This document shows, piece by piece, positions 1 through 8,963 of a stretch of DNA of 64,000 bases. This stretch comes from Gordonia insulae (GTDB lineage: Bacteria > Actinomycetota > Actinomycetes > Mycobacteriales > Mycobacteriaceae): contig NZ_CP033972.1 of the NCBI RefSeq assembly GCF_003855095.1, positions 1,860,001 to 1,924,000 of the forward strand. Direction: 5' to 3'. How positions within the stretch are numbered: the stretch's first letter is position 1; each line of letters starts with the position of its first letter. A program made the translations under genes and the position numbers. The notes beneath the pieces are model-generated. The model saw only the letters and a list, made by a program, of their open reading frames with translations. It was not told the DNA's origin and searched no databases.

Positions 1-681
1 GGCGAATTGAGCACCCTGGGAATGCTTTTCAGCCCCGGCTACCCCGGCTACATCCGCGGCATGGCCGCCATCGGCGACGGCGAGCTGATCGTCACCGGCA
101 ACGGATCGGTGTCGCGCTACCGACCTGGCGCGGCCGAGAGCGAGGTGCTCGTCGACGGGCTCGATCAGCTCTACGGCGTCGCGGTCTCGACGACCGGCGC
201 GATCGCCGTCGCCGACCTCGGCTCCGGCTCCGTGTTTGCCGTGCAGTCCGGACGGGCCGACGTCCTGGCGAGCGGACTCGACCGTCCGATGGGCGTGGCA
301 TTCACTGCCGACGGCACCTGCCTGGTGACCGAGTCGGGCGCGGGACGAGTTGCGGCGGTGACGAATTCGGGAACCGACACCCTGGTCGACGGACTCGAGT
401 CACCCCAGGGCATCGTGGTCGTCGGCTCGCAGCTCTACATCGTCGACGCCGGGAGCAAGTCGTTGGTCAACGTCGATCTGGAGACCAAGAGTCGCCAGGT
501 CGTCGCCACCGGACTGCCCGTCGGCGCACCGCCCGGAGTCACGCCCAAGCCGCTGCTCGGCCTTGTGCCGTTCTCCGGGCCGCAGGGACCCTTCGCCGGA
601 ATCAGCGCGGGGCCCGATGGCACGTTGTACATCTCCGCCGACGCCGACGGCAGCGTCGTCGCACTCCGGAAGGGGGCCTGA
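1..681 (+). CDS. SMP-30/gluconolactonase-like beta-propeller protein (5' partial)
   Basis: The reading frame is open from the first base, so the true start lies upstream; a TTG at 7 is only the first possible start inside the window. The visible 224 residues are successive short blades with the repeating pattern '..V..GL..P.G(V/I)A....G...V.D.G...V' typical of SMP-30/NHL-type six-bladed propellers. Members include gluconolactonases and other lactone hydrolases, so opening of a lactone made by the downstream Baeyer-Villiger enzyme is an attractive but unproven role. It ends 7 bp before the next gene on the same strand and probably shares its transcript. The metal-binding residues cannot be assigned with confidence from this fragment. 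Confidence 0.6.
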   Translation, partial: GELSTLGMLFSPGYPGYIRGMAAIGDGELIVTGNGSVSRYRPGAAESEVLVDGLDQLYGVAVSTTGAIAVADLGSGSVFAVQSGRADVLASGLDRPMGVAFTADGTCLVTESGAGRVAAVTNSGTDTLVDGLESPQGIVVVGSQLYIVDAGSKSLVNVDLETKSRQVVATGLPVGAPPGVTPKPLLGLVPFSGPQGPFAGISAGPDGTLYISADADGSVVALRKGA

Positions 682-688
682 TCACCGC

Positions 689-1534
689 ATGGACGACAAC
701 CCTGTGGGACTGAGCGGCCGGATCGTGATCGTGTCCGGAGCCGCGGGTGGTGGCATCGGCACCACGGTGACACGGATGGTCGCCGCGGCCGGTGCGACCG
801 TCATCGCGGTGAGCCGATCGAAGGAGAACCTGGACACGCACATCAGTCCGCTGGTCGCGGAAGGTCTTTCCGTGATCCCGGTGAGCGCGGACGCCTCCAT
901 CGACGAGGGCATCGCGACCGTGATGGATCAGGTGGCGGTGACCGACGGCACGCTCTATGGCCTGGTCAACGTCGCCGGCGGCGCGGCACCCACAACCTGG
1001 ATGCCGGCGACCAGGGTCACCCGCGAAGACTGGCGCGACCTGTTCACACAGAACCTCGAGACGATGTTCTTCATGAGTCAGGCCGTTGCCGCCGAGCTCA
1101 AGTCACAGAGCCTGCCGGGGTCGATCGTCTCGATCTCCTCGATCAGCGGCATGAACACCGCACCGTTCCACATCGGCTACGGCACGGCCAAGGCCGCGTT
1201 GGTCGCAGCCACCAGGACGATGGCCGTGGAATTGGCCACCGACGGCATCCGTATCAACGCCGTCGCCCCCGGCGTCACCGCGACGCCGGCCTCGCTCACC
1301 TACGTCGACGACGACGTCGAGCGGGACCGGCGCGCCATCGCCATGGGCCGTCGTGGCCGCCCCGAGGAGCAGGCCGGCGCGATCCTCTTCCTGTTGTCGG
1401 ACCTGTCGAGCTACATCACCGGCCAGACACTGCTCGTGGACGGCGGACTCAACCTGAAATGGACGCACATGGGCGCCGACCACACGTCCTTGTTTCTCAA
1501 GGATCAGGCCTTCCGTGAAGCAATCAGCCACTGA
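689..1534 (+). CDS. SDR family NAD(P)-dependent oxidoreductase
   Basis: A 281-residue classical short-chain dehydrogenase. The N-terminal Rossmann glycine motif (SGAAGGGIG) and the catalytic Y-x-x-x-K (YGTAK) are both present, followed by the usual 'RINAVAPG' segment and a C-terminal 'ITGQTLLVDGG'. The ATG at 689 was chosen because it puts the glycine motif at the usual distance from the N-terminus; the frame stays open further upstream but that part overlaps the previous gene. It should oxidise or reduce an alcohol/ketone in the cytoplasm. Its position just before a Rieske oxygenase suggests that it handles an alcohol or diol in the same pathway; the substrate is unknown. Confidence 0.85.
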   Translation: MDDNPVGLSGRIVIVSGAAGGGIGTTVTRMVAAAGATVIAVSRSKENLDTHISPLVAEGLSVIPVSADASIDEGIATVMDQVAVTDGTLYGLVNVAGGAAPTTWMPATRVTREDWRDLFTQNLETMFFMSQAVAAELKSQSLPGSIVSISSISGMNTAPFHIGYGTAKAALVAATRTMAVELATDGIRINAVAPGVTATPASLTYVDDDVERDRRAIAMGRRGRPEEQAGAILFLLSDLSSYITGQTLLVDGGLNLKWTHMGADHTSLFLKDQAFREAISH

Positions 1535-1561
1535 ACCAACAATTTTCATCGGGAGAACGTC

Positions 1562-2947
1562 ATGACTGACACAATCGACGACGTCCAGAAGACGGTTCGG
1601 ACCTCGACCGACGAGCCGCCCACCACACCACTCGAGATCGGCGTCGAGGCCTACATCTCGAGAGATTATCTCCGCGCCGAGCGGGACAAACTGTGGAACA
1701 AGGTGTGGCAGCAGGTCGGCCGGGTGGAGGAGATCCCGAAGGTCGGCGACTTCCTGACCTACGAGATCATGGACGACTCGTTCATCATCGCCCGGTCGGC
1801 GCCGGACACGATCAGCGCCTATCACAACGTCTGCTCCCATCGTGGCCGCCGTCTGGTGGACACCCCCGAGGGCAAACGGGAGGCGAAGGGCAAGTGCCGC
1901 ACCTTCGTCTGCGGATTCCACGGCTGGACCTACGACCTCGAAGGCCGCAACACCTGGGCGGCCGAACGCGAGGACTGGCCGACCGGTCTCACCGAGGAGA
2001 AGACCCGACTGCGCACCGTGCAGGTGGACACCTGGGGCGGGTGGATCTGGATCAACATGGACCCCGACTGCGAGCCGCTACGCGATTACCTCGAGCCGGC
2101 CGCAAGTCTGCTGGACCCCTTCCAACTCGAGAACATGCGGTACCGGTGGCGCAAATGGCTGGTCTTCGACTGCAACTGGAAGATCGCCCTCGAAGCCTTC
2201 ATGGAGACGTACCACGTTCCTTACACACACCCCGAGTTCCGTTCCTACGGAACGTTTCTCGGGTGGTCGAGGGCACAGGGCAAACACAGCAACATCGGCT
2301 ACGACGCGCCGAAGGGGATGGAGGACAACCAGGCCAAGCTGCGTGTCGCCGACGGTCCGGACGCCCGCATCTCGACGATCGACCTACAAAACTTCACCTG
2401 GGAGAACGCGAACACCAACACCACGCGCACCCTGGTGGACGCGGCTCAGCGGCTGATCGACGAACTCCCGGAGGGCACGCCGGCCAACGAGGTTCTCGCG
2501 CATTGGCTGACGTCGGCGCGACGCGACGACGCCGAACGGGGCGTGATCTGGCCGACTGTCGACAACGAAACCGTCTCCAAGAGCGGGACGGCCTGGCAGA
2601 TCTTCCCCAACTTCCAGATCGGCCATGCGCTCAACAACATGCTCTGTTACAGCGCGCGCCCGTACGGTGACGATCCGGACAAATGCTATTTCGAGGCGGC
2701 AGTCTTCGAACTGTTCCCCGAAGGTGAAGAGCCGGAGACCGAATGGGAGTTCACCCCGGAGAACGACCCGGGCTGGCGCACGGTTCTGCCCCAGGACTTC
2801 TCCAACATGGCCGCGGTCCAGAAGGGCATCAAGTCCCAGGGGTTCTCGGGCGCCAAGCCCAACCCGTACCGCGAGCGCAGCGTCGTCAACCTGCACCACA
2901 ACCTGGCCAAGTACATGGGTACGGGAGCCCCCGAAGACCTCGCCTGA
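1562..2947 (+). CDS. Rieske [2Fe-2S] ring-hydroxylating oxygenase, alpha subunit
   Basis: A 461-residue Rieske non-heme iron oxygenase large subunit. The Rieske cluster ligands are C91, H93, C117 and H120; the gap between the two ligand pairs is 23 residues, longer than the common 15-17. The mononuclear iron site is visible as H218 and H223 in 'ETYHVPYTH'. This family hydroxylates or dihydroxylates aromatic, alicyclic or steroid-like substrates using electrons from a ferredoxin/reductase. No beta subunit, ferredoxin or reductase gene lies in the window, so electron donors must be encoded elsewhere. The ATG follows a 'gggag' ribosome-binding site at 1551-1555. It sits between an SDR and a flavoprotein monooxygenase, as expected for an upper catabolic pathway. 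Confidence 0.85.
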   Translation: MTDTIDDVQKTVRTSTDEPPTTPLEIGVEAYISRDYLRAERDKLWNKVWQQVGRVEEIPKVGDFLTYEIMDDSFIIARSAPDTISAYHNVCSHRGRRLVDTPEGKREAKGKCRTFVCGFHGWTYDLEGRNTWAAEREDWPTGLTEEKTRLRTVQVDTWGGWIWINMDPDCEPLRDYLEPAASLLDPFQLENMRYRWRKWLVFDCNWKIALEAFMETYHVPYTHPEFRSYGTFLGWSRAQGKHSNIGYDAPKGMEDNQAKLRVADGPDARISTIDLQNFTWENANTNTTRTLVDAAQRLIDELPEGTPANEVLAHWLTSARRDDAERGVIWPTVDNETVSKSGTAWQIFPNFQIGHALNNMLCYSARPYGDDPDKCYFEAAVFELFPEGEEPETEWEFTPENDPGWRTVLPQDFSNMAAVQKGIKSQGFSGAKPNPYRERSVVNLHHNLAKYMGTGAPEDLA

Positions 2948-2992
2948 TCAATTCTTCACCCCTCATCACCAGCGCCCGAGCAAGGAAACATC

Positions 2993-4828
2993 ATGCAGAA
3001 CTGCGAACCCACGCAGACACCCGACGTCGACATCGCCGCTCTCCACGAGAAGTACCTCCACGAGCGCGACAAGCGCCTGCGCTCCGACGGTCAGGCCCAG
3101 TACCTGGAGGCCGAGGACGATTTCGCCGAATTCTACGAGGGCGATCCGCACCTGCCTGTGGTTCCTCGGCAACCGATCACCGACGACATCGATGTGGTGA
3201 TCCTCGGTGGCGGCTTCTGCGGTCTCATCACCGCACATCGGCTGCAACAGGCCGGCGTCACCGACTTCAAGATCGTCGAGCTCGGCGGCGACTTCGGCGG
3301 TGTCTGGTACTGGAATCGCTACCCGGGCATCCAGATCGACTCGGATGCCTATTGTTATCTGCCGCTGCTCGAGGAGACCGGCTTCATGCCGAAGGAGAAG
3401 TTCTCCAAGGGGGACGAGTGTTTCGAACACGCGCAGCGCATCGGCGAGCACTTCGGCCTGTACGACCACGCGCTGTTCCACACCCTCGTCCAATCCCTGC
3501 AGTGGGACGGTGAGATCAACCGGTGGCAGATCACGTCCAATCGGGGTGACGCGATCCGCGCCCGGTTCGTGATCATGTGCCAGGGCCCCTACAACCGGCC
3601 GAAACTCCCGGGCATCCCGGGGATCAAGGACTTCAAGGGACACACGTTCCACACCGCCCGCTGGGACTATGACTACACCGGCGGCGACCTGCACGGCGGG
3701 CTGGACAAGATCGGTGACAAGCGGATCGCCGTGATCGGCACAGGTTCCAGTGGTGTCCAGGCGATCCCGCATCTGGCGCGCGGAGCCAAGCATCTCACGG
3801 TCTTTCAGCGCACTCCGTCCTACATCTTCGAACGGGCCAACTACCCCACCGACCCGGAATGGGTGCAGACCCTCGAACCGGGCTGGCGGGCCGCGCGGCA
3901 GCGCAACTTCCACAATGCGGCATTCGCCTTCTACAACCCCGGCGAACCCGACCTCATCTGTGACGGGTGGACCGAGGTCGCCCGCAACATGGCGGCAAAA
4001 CTCAACGCGACCGAGAACTTCGAGGGCTGGGCCGCGCTCGCTGATCCGGCGAAGTTCATGGAGCTCAAGGAGATCGAGGACTACCGGTCGATGGAGCGGC
4101 TCCGGCAGCGGGTCGAGCAGATCGTCGAGGACCCCGAGACCGCCGAGACCCTGAAACCCTACTACCGCAACATGTGCAAGCGTCCGGTCTTCAACGACGA
4201 GTATCTGCCCACCTTCAACCGGCCGAACGTAACGCTCGTCGATGTCTCCGAGACCAAGGGAGTCGAGCGGATCACCGAGAAGGGCGTCGTCGCCAACGGT
4301 GTCGAGTACGAGGTCGACTGCATCGTGTTCGCCAGCGGCTTCGAGATCACCACCGCGCTGGAGCGGCAGTTCGACATCACGCCGTTCGCGGGACGCGACG
4401 GGGTGTCACTGTACGACCACTGGGGCAAGGGTTTCCGCACCCTGCACGGCGTGATGGCACACGGCTTCCCGAATCATTTCGCCACCGGGTTCGTGCAGGG
4501 AGGTGTCACCGCGTCGACCACCCTGATGTTCGAGCAACAGGCCGACCACATCTCGTACATCATCGGTGAGGCCCTGCGCCGCGACGCCACCTTCGTCGAG
4601 CCCACACCCGAGGCCGAGGAGGGCTGGGTGCAGACCATCCGCGAGTTCGCCGTGGACAACAGCACCTTCACCACGGAATGCACTCCCGGCTACTACAACA
4701 GCGAAGGCGAGCCCAACGGGAGGTCGTTCCTGGGCGACCCGTTCTGGGGAGGGTTCTATGAGCTCAGCGACCGGCTGCAGGCGTGGCGCGACACCGGCGA
4801 ACTCGACGGGCTGGTGCTCGACAAGTGA
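2993..4828 (+). CDS. Flavin-containing (Baeyer-Villiger-type) monooxygenase
   Basis: A 611-residue two-dinucleotide-binding flavoprotein. The FAD motif GGGFCG is at 72-77, the NADPH motif GTGSSG at 249-254, and between them lies the Baeyer-Villiger fingerprint FxGxxxHxxxW at 214-224 (F214, G216, H220, W224). The N-terminal extension of about 60 residues before the FAD motif resembles the longer steroid/cyclododecanone-type enzymes. Such enzymes insert oxygen next to a ketone to give an ester or lactone. The start follows 'gcaaggaaac', a plausible ribosome-binding site. Together with the neighbouring SDRs (alcohol to ketone) and the propeller protein (possible lactonase) this gives a credible ring-opening sequence. 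The exact ketone cannot be inferred. Confidence 0.87.
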   Translation: MQNCEPTQTPDVDIAALHEKYLHERDKRLRSDGQAQYLEAEDDFAEFYEGDPHLPVVPRQPITDDIDVVILGGGFCGLITAHRLQQAGVTDFKIVELGGDFGGVWYWNRYPGIQIDSDAYCYLPLLEETGFMPKEKFSKGDECFEHAQRIGEHFGLYDHALFHTLVQSLQWDGEINRWQITSNRGDAIRARFVIMCQGPYNRPKLPGIPGIKDFKGHTFHTARWDYDYTGGDLHGGLDKIGDKRIAVIGTGSSGVQAIPHLARGAKHLTVFQRTPSYIFERANYPTDPEWVQTLEPGWRAARQRNFHNAAFAFYNPGEPDLICDGWTEVARNMAAKLNATENFEGWAALADPAKFMELKEIEDYRSMERLRQRVEQIVEDPETAETLKPYYRNMCKRPVFNDEYLPTFNRPNVTLVDVSETKGVERITEKGVVANGVEYEVDCIVFASGFEITTALERQFDITPFAGRDGVSLYDHWGKGFRTLHGVMAHGFPNHFATGFVQGGVTASTTLMFEQQADHISYIIGEALRRDATFVEPTPEAEEGWVQTIREFAVDNSTFTTECTPGYYNSEGEPNGRSFLGDPFWGGFYELSDRLQAWRDTGELDGLVLDK

Positions 4829-4867
4829 GATGTGATCGTGAACCATACTGTCGGGAAGAGTCATTCG

Positions 4868-5803
4868 ATGCCTGAGCTCAGGTTCGACAACCGGGTCGCG
4901 GTGATCACCGGCGCCGGGCGTGGATTGGGACGGACCTATGCCCTCCTGCTCGCATCCCGCGGTGCCAGGGTCGTCGTCAACGATCCCGGAAGCAGCATCA
5001 GCGGCGAGGACACCGATGCGGGACCGGCCGCCGACGTCGTGCAGGAGATCAGGGACGCCGGTGGCGAGGCGGTGGCGTGTACCGAATCGGTGGCGACGGC
5101 CGAGGGCGGGCGCGCGATCATCGACGCCGCGATCGATGCCTTCGGTCGAATCGACGTCCTCGTCCACAACGCCGGCAACAACCGGTACGCGTCCCTGTCG
5201 GAGATGAGCTACGCGGACTTCGACGCCGTACTCGACGTCCACCTGCGCGGGGCGTTCCACGTTGTCCGCGCGGCGTTTCCGTTGATGTGTGAGGCGGGGT
5301 ACGGGCGGGTCGTGCTGACGTCGTCGATCGGCGGGATATACGGGAACAAGAACGTCGCCAACTACGGCGCGGCCAAGGCCGGGATCATCGGACTCTCCAA
5401 CGTGGCCGCTCTCGAGGGGTACGACCACGGGGTACGTTCGAACGTCATCATCCCGGCCGCCATCACACGACTGGCCGAGGGACTCGACACGTCCGCCTAC
5501 CCGCCGATGGGCCCGGAACTCACCGCGCCCGCCGTGGGATGGCTGGCACACGAGTCCTGTTCGATCACCGGCGAGATGTTGGTGTCGATCGCCGGCCGGG
5601 TGGCCCGCGCCTACATCGCCGAGACGGAGGGCGTCTATCAACCCGAGTGGTCTGTCGAGGACGTGGGTGAGCGTATCGCGGAGATCCGCGACACCACGGA
5701 TTCCTGGCTCCTGCCGGTGGTCCCGTCGGGTCACGTCGACCACATCACGAAGAGTTTTGCACTAGCGACGGAGGGAAGCGCGCGTGTCAGTCAAAGTCTA
5801 TGA
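4868..5803 (+). CDS. SDR family oxidoreductase, hydroxyacyl-CoA dehydrogenase-like
   Basis: A 311-residue SDR. The glycine motif GAGRGLG is followed by 'LLLASRGARVVVND', the wording typical of the type-2 multifunctional enzyme/HSD4 branch that oxidises 3-hydroxyacyl-CoA or steroid hydroxyls. The active-site motif is YGAAK. It is about 60 residues longer than a minimal SDR, with extra C-terminal sequence. The ATG at 4868 is preferred because 'gggaagag' ends 7 bp before it; a GTG at 4832 in the same frame gives 12 more residues but has no good ribosome-binding site. The last 20 bp overlap the next gene, which indicates translational coupling. Confidence 0.83.
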   Translation: MPELRFDNRVAVITGAGRGLGRTYALLLASRGARVVVNDPGSSISGEDTDAGPAADVVQEIRDAGGEAVACTESVATAEGGRAIIDAAIDAFGRIDVLVHNAGNNRYASLSEMSYADFDAVLDVHLRGAFHVVRAAFPLMCEAGYGRVVLTSSIGGIYGNKNVANYGAAKAGIIGLSNVAALEGYDHGVRSNVIIPAAITRLAEGLDTSAYPPMGPELTAPAVGWLAHESCSITGEMLVSIAGRVARAYIAETEGVYQPEWSVEDVGERIAEIRDTTDSWLLPVVPSGHVDHITKSFALATEGSARVSQSL

Positions 5804-7490
5804 ACGAATCCTGGACCTCTTCGAGGCCGAGGGCATCGACACGATCTTCGGTATCCCCGATCCGAACTTCGTACACCTGTTCCACACCGCGGAGGAACGT
5901 GGATGGAATGTCGTTGCGCCCCATCACGAGGAGACCGCCGGCTTCATGGCCGAGGCCGTGTCACGGATGACCGGGAAGGCGGCGGTGTGCATCGGCACCC
6001 TCGGCCCCGGCATCGCCAACATGGCCGGCGCCGTCATGTGCGCCAAGGTGGAGAACTCGCCGGTCATCTTCCTGGGCGGTCAGCGCGCGCGGATCACCGA
6101 ACAACGGGTCCGCCGCGGCCGGATCCAGTTCGTCCAGCAGTCCGGGCTGATCGAACCGTCGGTGAAGTACAGCGCCAGCATCGAATACGCGGACCAGACC
6201 GATGAGATCATCCGCGAGGGTCTGCGCCGGGCACTGTCGGGAACACCGGGTCCGGTCTACATCGAGTATCCGTCGCACGTCATCCAGGAAGAGCTCGACG
6301 TACCTCCCGTGTTGCCCCCCAGCCGGTACCGCCTCGTCGGGCAGACCGCAGGCCAGGAACAGATCGAGGAGGCCGTGCGACTGATCGGCGCGGCGAAGCA
6401 GCCGATCCTGCTGGTCGGTCACGGTGTGCACACGGCGCGCGCCGGCGCCTCGGTCAAGGAACTCGCCGACCTGATGGCCTGCCCCGTGATCCAGACCTCC
6501 GGTGGTACATCGTTCATCGAGGGACTCGAGGATCGCACGTTCCCATACGGATTCTCCACGGCCGCCGTCGAGGCGGTGGTGACGTCGGATCTCTGTCTGG
6601 CCATCGGCACCGAGCTCGGTGAACCCGTGCACTTCGGCAAGGGACGGCATTGGCTCGAGGGCGAGGCCAACCGCAGCTGGTTGTTGATCGAGCAGGACCC
6701 GGCGGCGATCGGGGTCAACCGTCCCATCGACGTCCCGTTGGTCGGTGACCTGCGTGCGGTGGTTCCGCAACTCGTCGAGGCGCTCAAGGGTTCGCCCCGC
6801 ACCCCGACGCCGGAGCTCAAACGATGGATCTCCGAGGACGCCGCACAGTTGGCGGAACTGGCCGAGACCGCCCCGTCCGGCTCGTCGCCGGTCCACCCGG
6901 CACGGTTGATCGTCGAGGCCACCAAGGACTTCCCGGCCGACGGGATCATGGTGCGCGACGGTGGTGCGACCACCATCTTCGGCTGGACCTACTCCCAGGC
7001 CAAGCCGCACGACGTCATGTGGAATCAGAACTTCGGGCACCTAGGCACCGGACTCCCCTATGCCGTCGGGGCGGGCGTGGCCGACGGCGGCAAGCGTCCG
7101 ATGATGCTGATCACCGGGGACTCGTCGTTCCAGTTCCACATCTCGGAACTGGAAACGGCCGCACGCCTGAATCTTCCGCTGGTGTGCGTCGTGGCCGTCG
7201 ACTACGCGTGGGGCCTCGAGGTCGGCGTGTACAAACGCACCTACGGGCAGGGCTCCCTCGAGACAGGCGTGCACTGGAGCGAGTCCACCCGCCTCGACAA
7301 GGTCGCCGAGGGATTCGGATGCTACGGCGAGTACGTGGATCGAGATGAGGACATCGCGCCCGCGATCAAACGCGCGTACGCCAGCGGTCGGCCCGGCGTC
7401 ATCCACGTCGCGGTCGATCCCAAGGCGAACTCCGAGGAGATGCCGAGCTACGACGAGTTCCGTACGTGGTATGCCGAGGGCCAGCAGTGA
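5784..7490 (+). CDS. Thiamine diphosphate-dependent enzyme, acetolactate synthase/decarboxylase family
   Basis: A 568-residue protein with the three-domain ThDP layout: an N-terminal pyrimidine-binding domain with the catalytic glutamate in 'HHEETAG' (E49), a central domain, and a C-terminal pyrophosphate domain. The pyrophosphate motif is unusual: it begins G445-D446-S (normally GDG/GDA), and the position 27 residues later where the family has Asn is D473 ('VAVDYAWG'). Relatives decarboxylate 2-keto acids, ligate or cleave C-C bonds, or cleave cyclic diketones. The GTG start follows 'gagggaag' and lies inside the end of the upstream SDR. The next gene is an aldehyde dehydrogenase, so an aldehyde-forming lyase or decarboxylase is the likeliest role. 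It is too divergent at the motif to call it acetolactate synthase. Confidence 0.78.
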   Translation: MSVKVYERILDLFEAEGIDTIFGIPDPNFVHLFHTAEERGWNVVAPHHEETAGFMAEAVSRMTGKAAVCIGTLGPGIANMAGAVMCAKVENSPVIFLGGQRARITEQRVRRGRIQFVQQSGLIEPSVKYSASIEYADQTDEIIREGLRRALSGTPGPVYIEYPSHVIQEELDVPPVLPPSRYRLVGQTAGQEQIEEAVRLIGAAKQPILLVGHGVHTARAGASVKELADLMACPVIQTSGGTSFIEGLEDRTFPYGFSTAAVEAVVTSDLCLAIGTELGEPVHFGKGRHWLEGEANRSWLLIEQDPAAIGVNRPIDVPLVGDLRAVVPQLVEALKGSPRTPTPELKRWISEDAAQLAELAETAPSGSSPVHPARLIVEATKDFPADGIMVRDGGATTIFGWTYSQAKPHDVMWNQNFGHLGTGLPYAVGAGVADGGKRPMMLITGDSSFQFHISELETAARLNLPLVCVVAVDYAWGLEVGVYKRTYGQGSLETGVHWSESTRLDKVAEGFGCYGEYVDRDEDIAPAIKRAYASGRPGVIHVAVDPKANSEEMPSYDEFRTWYAEGQQ

Positions 7491-7526
7491 GACTTCTAGT
7501 TGCACGACAAGAGAATTGGGGATGTC

Positions 7527-8960
7527 ATGCGTGAGTACCGCACGTTCTACATCGGTGGCCGATGGGTCGAACCCGCCCAGTCGGCGACCTTCGAGGTCAT
7601 CAATCCGGCCACCGAGGAGGTGTGCGGCACCGTCGCCACCGGCACCGCGGCCGATGTCGACAAGGCGGTCGCGGCCGCCCGTCAGGCCTTCGACTCGTGG
7701 TCGGTGAGTTCCGTTGCCGACCGGATCGAGTTGCTGCAGAACATCTCCGCCGAATACCAGAATCGCAGTGGCGACCTGGGCGCGGCACTCACCGAGGAGA
7801 TGGGCGCGCCGTCGGCGCTGGCGAACGGCTTCCAGGTCGGGCTGGGCGCCGGCCACCTCGGCACCGCGATCGAGGCACTACAGAAGTTCACCTTCGAGGA
7901 GCAGCGGGGTGAGTCGCTCATCGTCAGGGAACCGATCGGCGTGTGTGCGTTGATCACCCCGTGGAACTGGCCGATGAACCAGATCGCGGTGAAGGTCTTC
8001 CCCGCTCTGGCGACCGGCTGCACGATGGTCCTCAAACCGTCGGAGCGCTCACCGTTCACCGGCCAGATCTTCACCGAGATCCTCGACGCCGCAGGGGTGC
8101 CCGCCGGCGTGTTCAATCTGGTGCAGGGCGACGGACCGGGCGTGGGCGTGCCGCTGTCCGGACATCCGGACGTCGACATGGTCTCGTTCACCGGTTCCAC
8201 CCGCGCGGGCATCGACATCGCGAAGAATGCGGCAGCCGGCGTCAAGCGGGTCACCCAGGAACTCGGCGGCAAGGGACCCAACATCGTGCTCGACGATGCG
8301 GATCTCGCCGAGAACGTCGCGAAGGGTGTCGTCACGATGATGCTCAACTCGGGACAGACATGCAGCGCGCCATCGCGCATGCTGGTGCCCAATCATCGGA
8401 TGGAGGAGGCGATCGACGCGGCGAAGGGCGCCGCACCCACGGTCACCGTGGGCGACCCGGCCGGTGACTTCGCCATCGGTCCGGTCGTCTCGAAGTCGCA
8501 GTTCGACAAGATCCAGAATCTGATCAAGCAGGGTGTGGACGACGGCGCGACCCTGGTCGCCGGCGGGCCCGGGCGACCCGAAGGGCTCACCAAGGGTTAC
8601 TACGTCCGGCCGACCGTCTTCGCGGATGTCAAGAACGACATGGCGATTGCCCGGGAGGAGATCTTCGGCCCGGTGCTGACGATCCTCGGCTATGACAGCG
8701 TCGACCACGCGATCGAGATCGCCAACGACACCGAGTACGGTCTCGCGGGTTTCGTCGCGGGCGCCGACCTCGATCAGGCCCGTGCGGTCGCCCGGCGAAT
8801 CCGCGCCGGTTCGGTGGCGATCAATGACGCCTTCGACTTCTGCGCGCCGTTCGGTGGTTACAAGAAGAGCGGCAACGGCCGCGAGTGGGGTGAGTTCGGC
8901 TTCGACGACTACCTGGAGATCAAGGGCATCCTCGGCTACGCACCGGAAAAGGGGGACTGA
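7527..8960 (+). CDS. Aldehyde dehydrogenase (NAD(P)+)
   Basis: A 477-residue aldehyde dehydrogenase of normal length. It has the cofactor/oxyanion segment 'ITPWNWP' near 143, the general base E245 in 'QELGGKGPN' and the nucleophile C279 in 'GQTCSAP'. The C-terminal 'FGGYKKSGNGREWGEFG' is also standard for the superfamily. I chose the ATG at 7527, preceded by 'ttgggga', over an in-frame TTG at 7500. It follows the ThDP enzyme by 36 bp and probably oxidises the aldehyde released by that enzyme to the acid, which would then enter CoA-ester metabolism. Substrate specificity is unknown. Confidence 0.9.
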   Translation: MREYRTFYIGGRWVEPAQSATFEVINPATEEVCGTVATGTAADVDKAVAAARQAFDSWSVSSVADRIELLQNISAEYQNRSGDLGAALTEEMGAPSALANGFQVGLGAGHLGTAIEALQKFTFEEQRGESLIVREPIGVCALITPWNWPMNQIAVKVFPALATGCTMVLKPSERSPFTGQIFTEILDAAGVPAGVFNLVQGDGPGVGVPLSGHPDVDMVSFTGSTRAGIDIAKNAAAGVKRVTQELGGKGPNIVLDDADLAENVAKGVVTMMLNSGQTCSAPSRMLVPNHRMEEAIDAAKGAAPTVTVGDPAGDFAIGPVVSKSQFDKIQNLIKQGVDDGATLVAGGPGRPEGLTKGYYVRPTVFADVKNDMAIAREEIFGPVLTILGYDSVDHAIEIANDTEYGLAGFVAGADLDQARAVARRIRAGSVAINDAFDFCAPFGGYKKSGNGREWGEFGFDDYLEIKGILGYAPEKGD

Positions 8961-8963
8961 CCA

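Noticed and set aside
1487..1503. TCCTTG/CAAGGA inverted repeat similar to the operator palindromes
   Set aside because: It lies inside an SDR coding sequence, has a 5-bp spacer unlike the three intergenic sites, and is explained by the coded residues.
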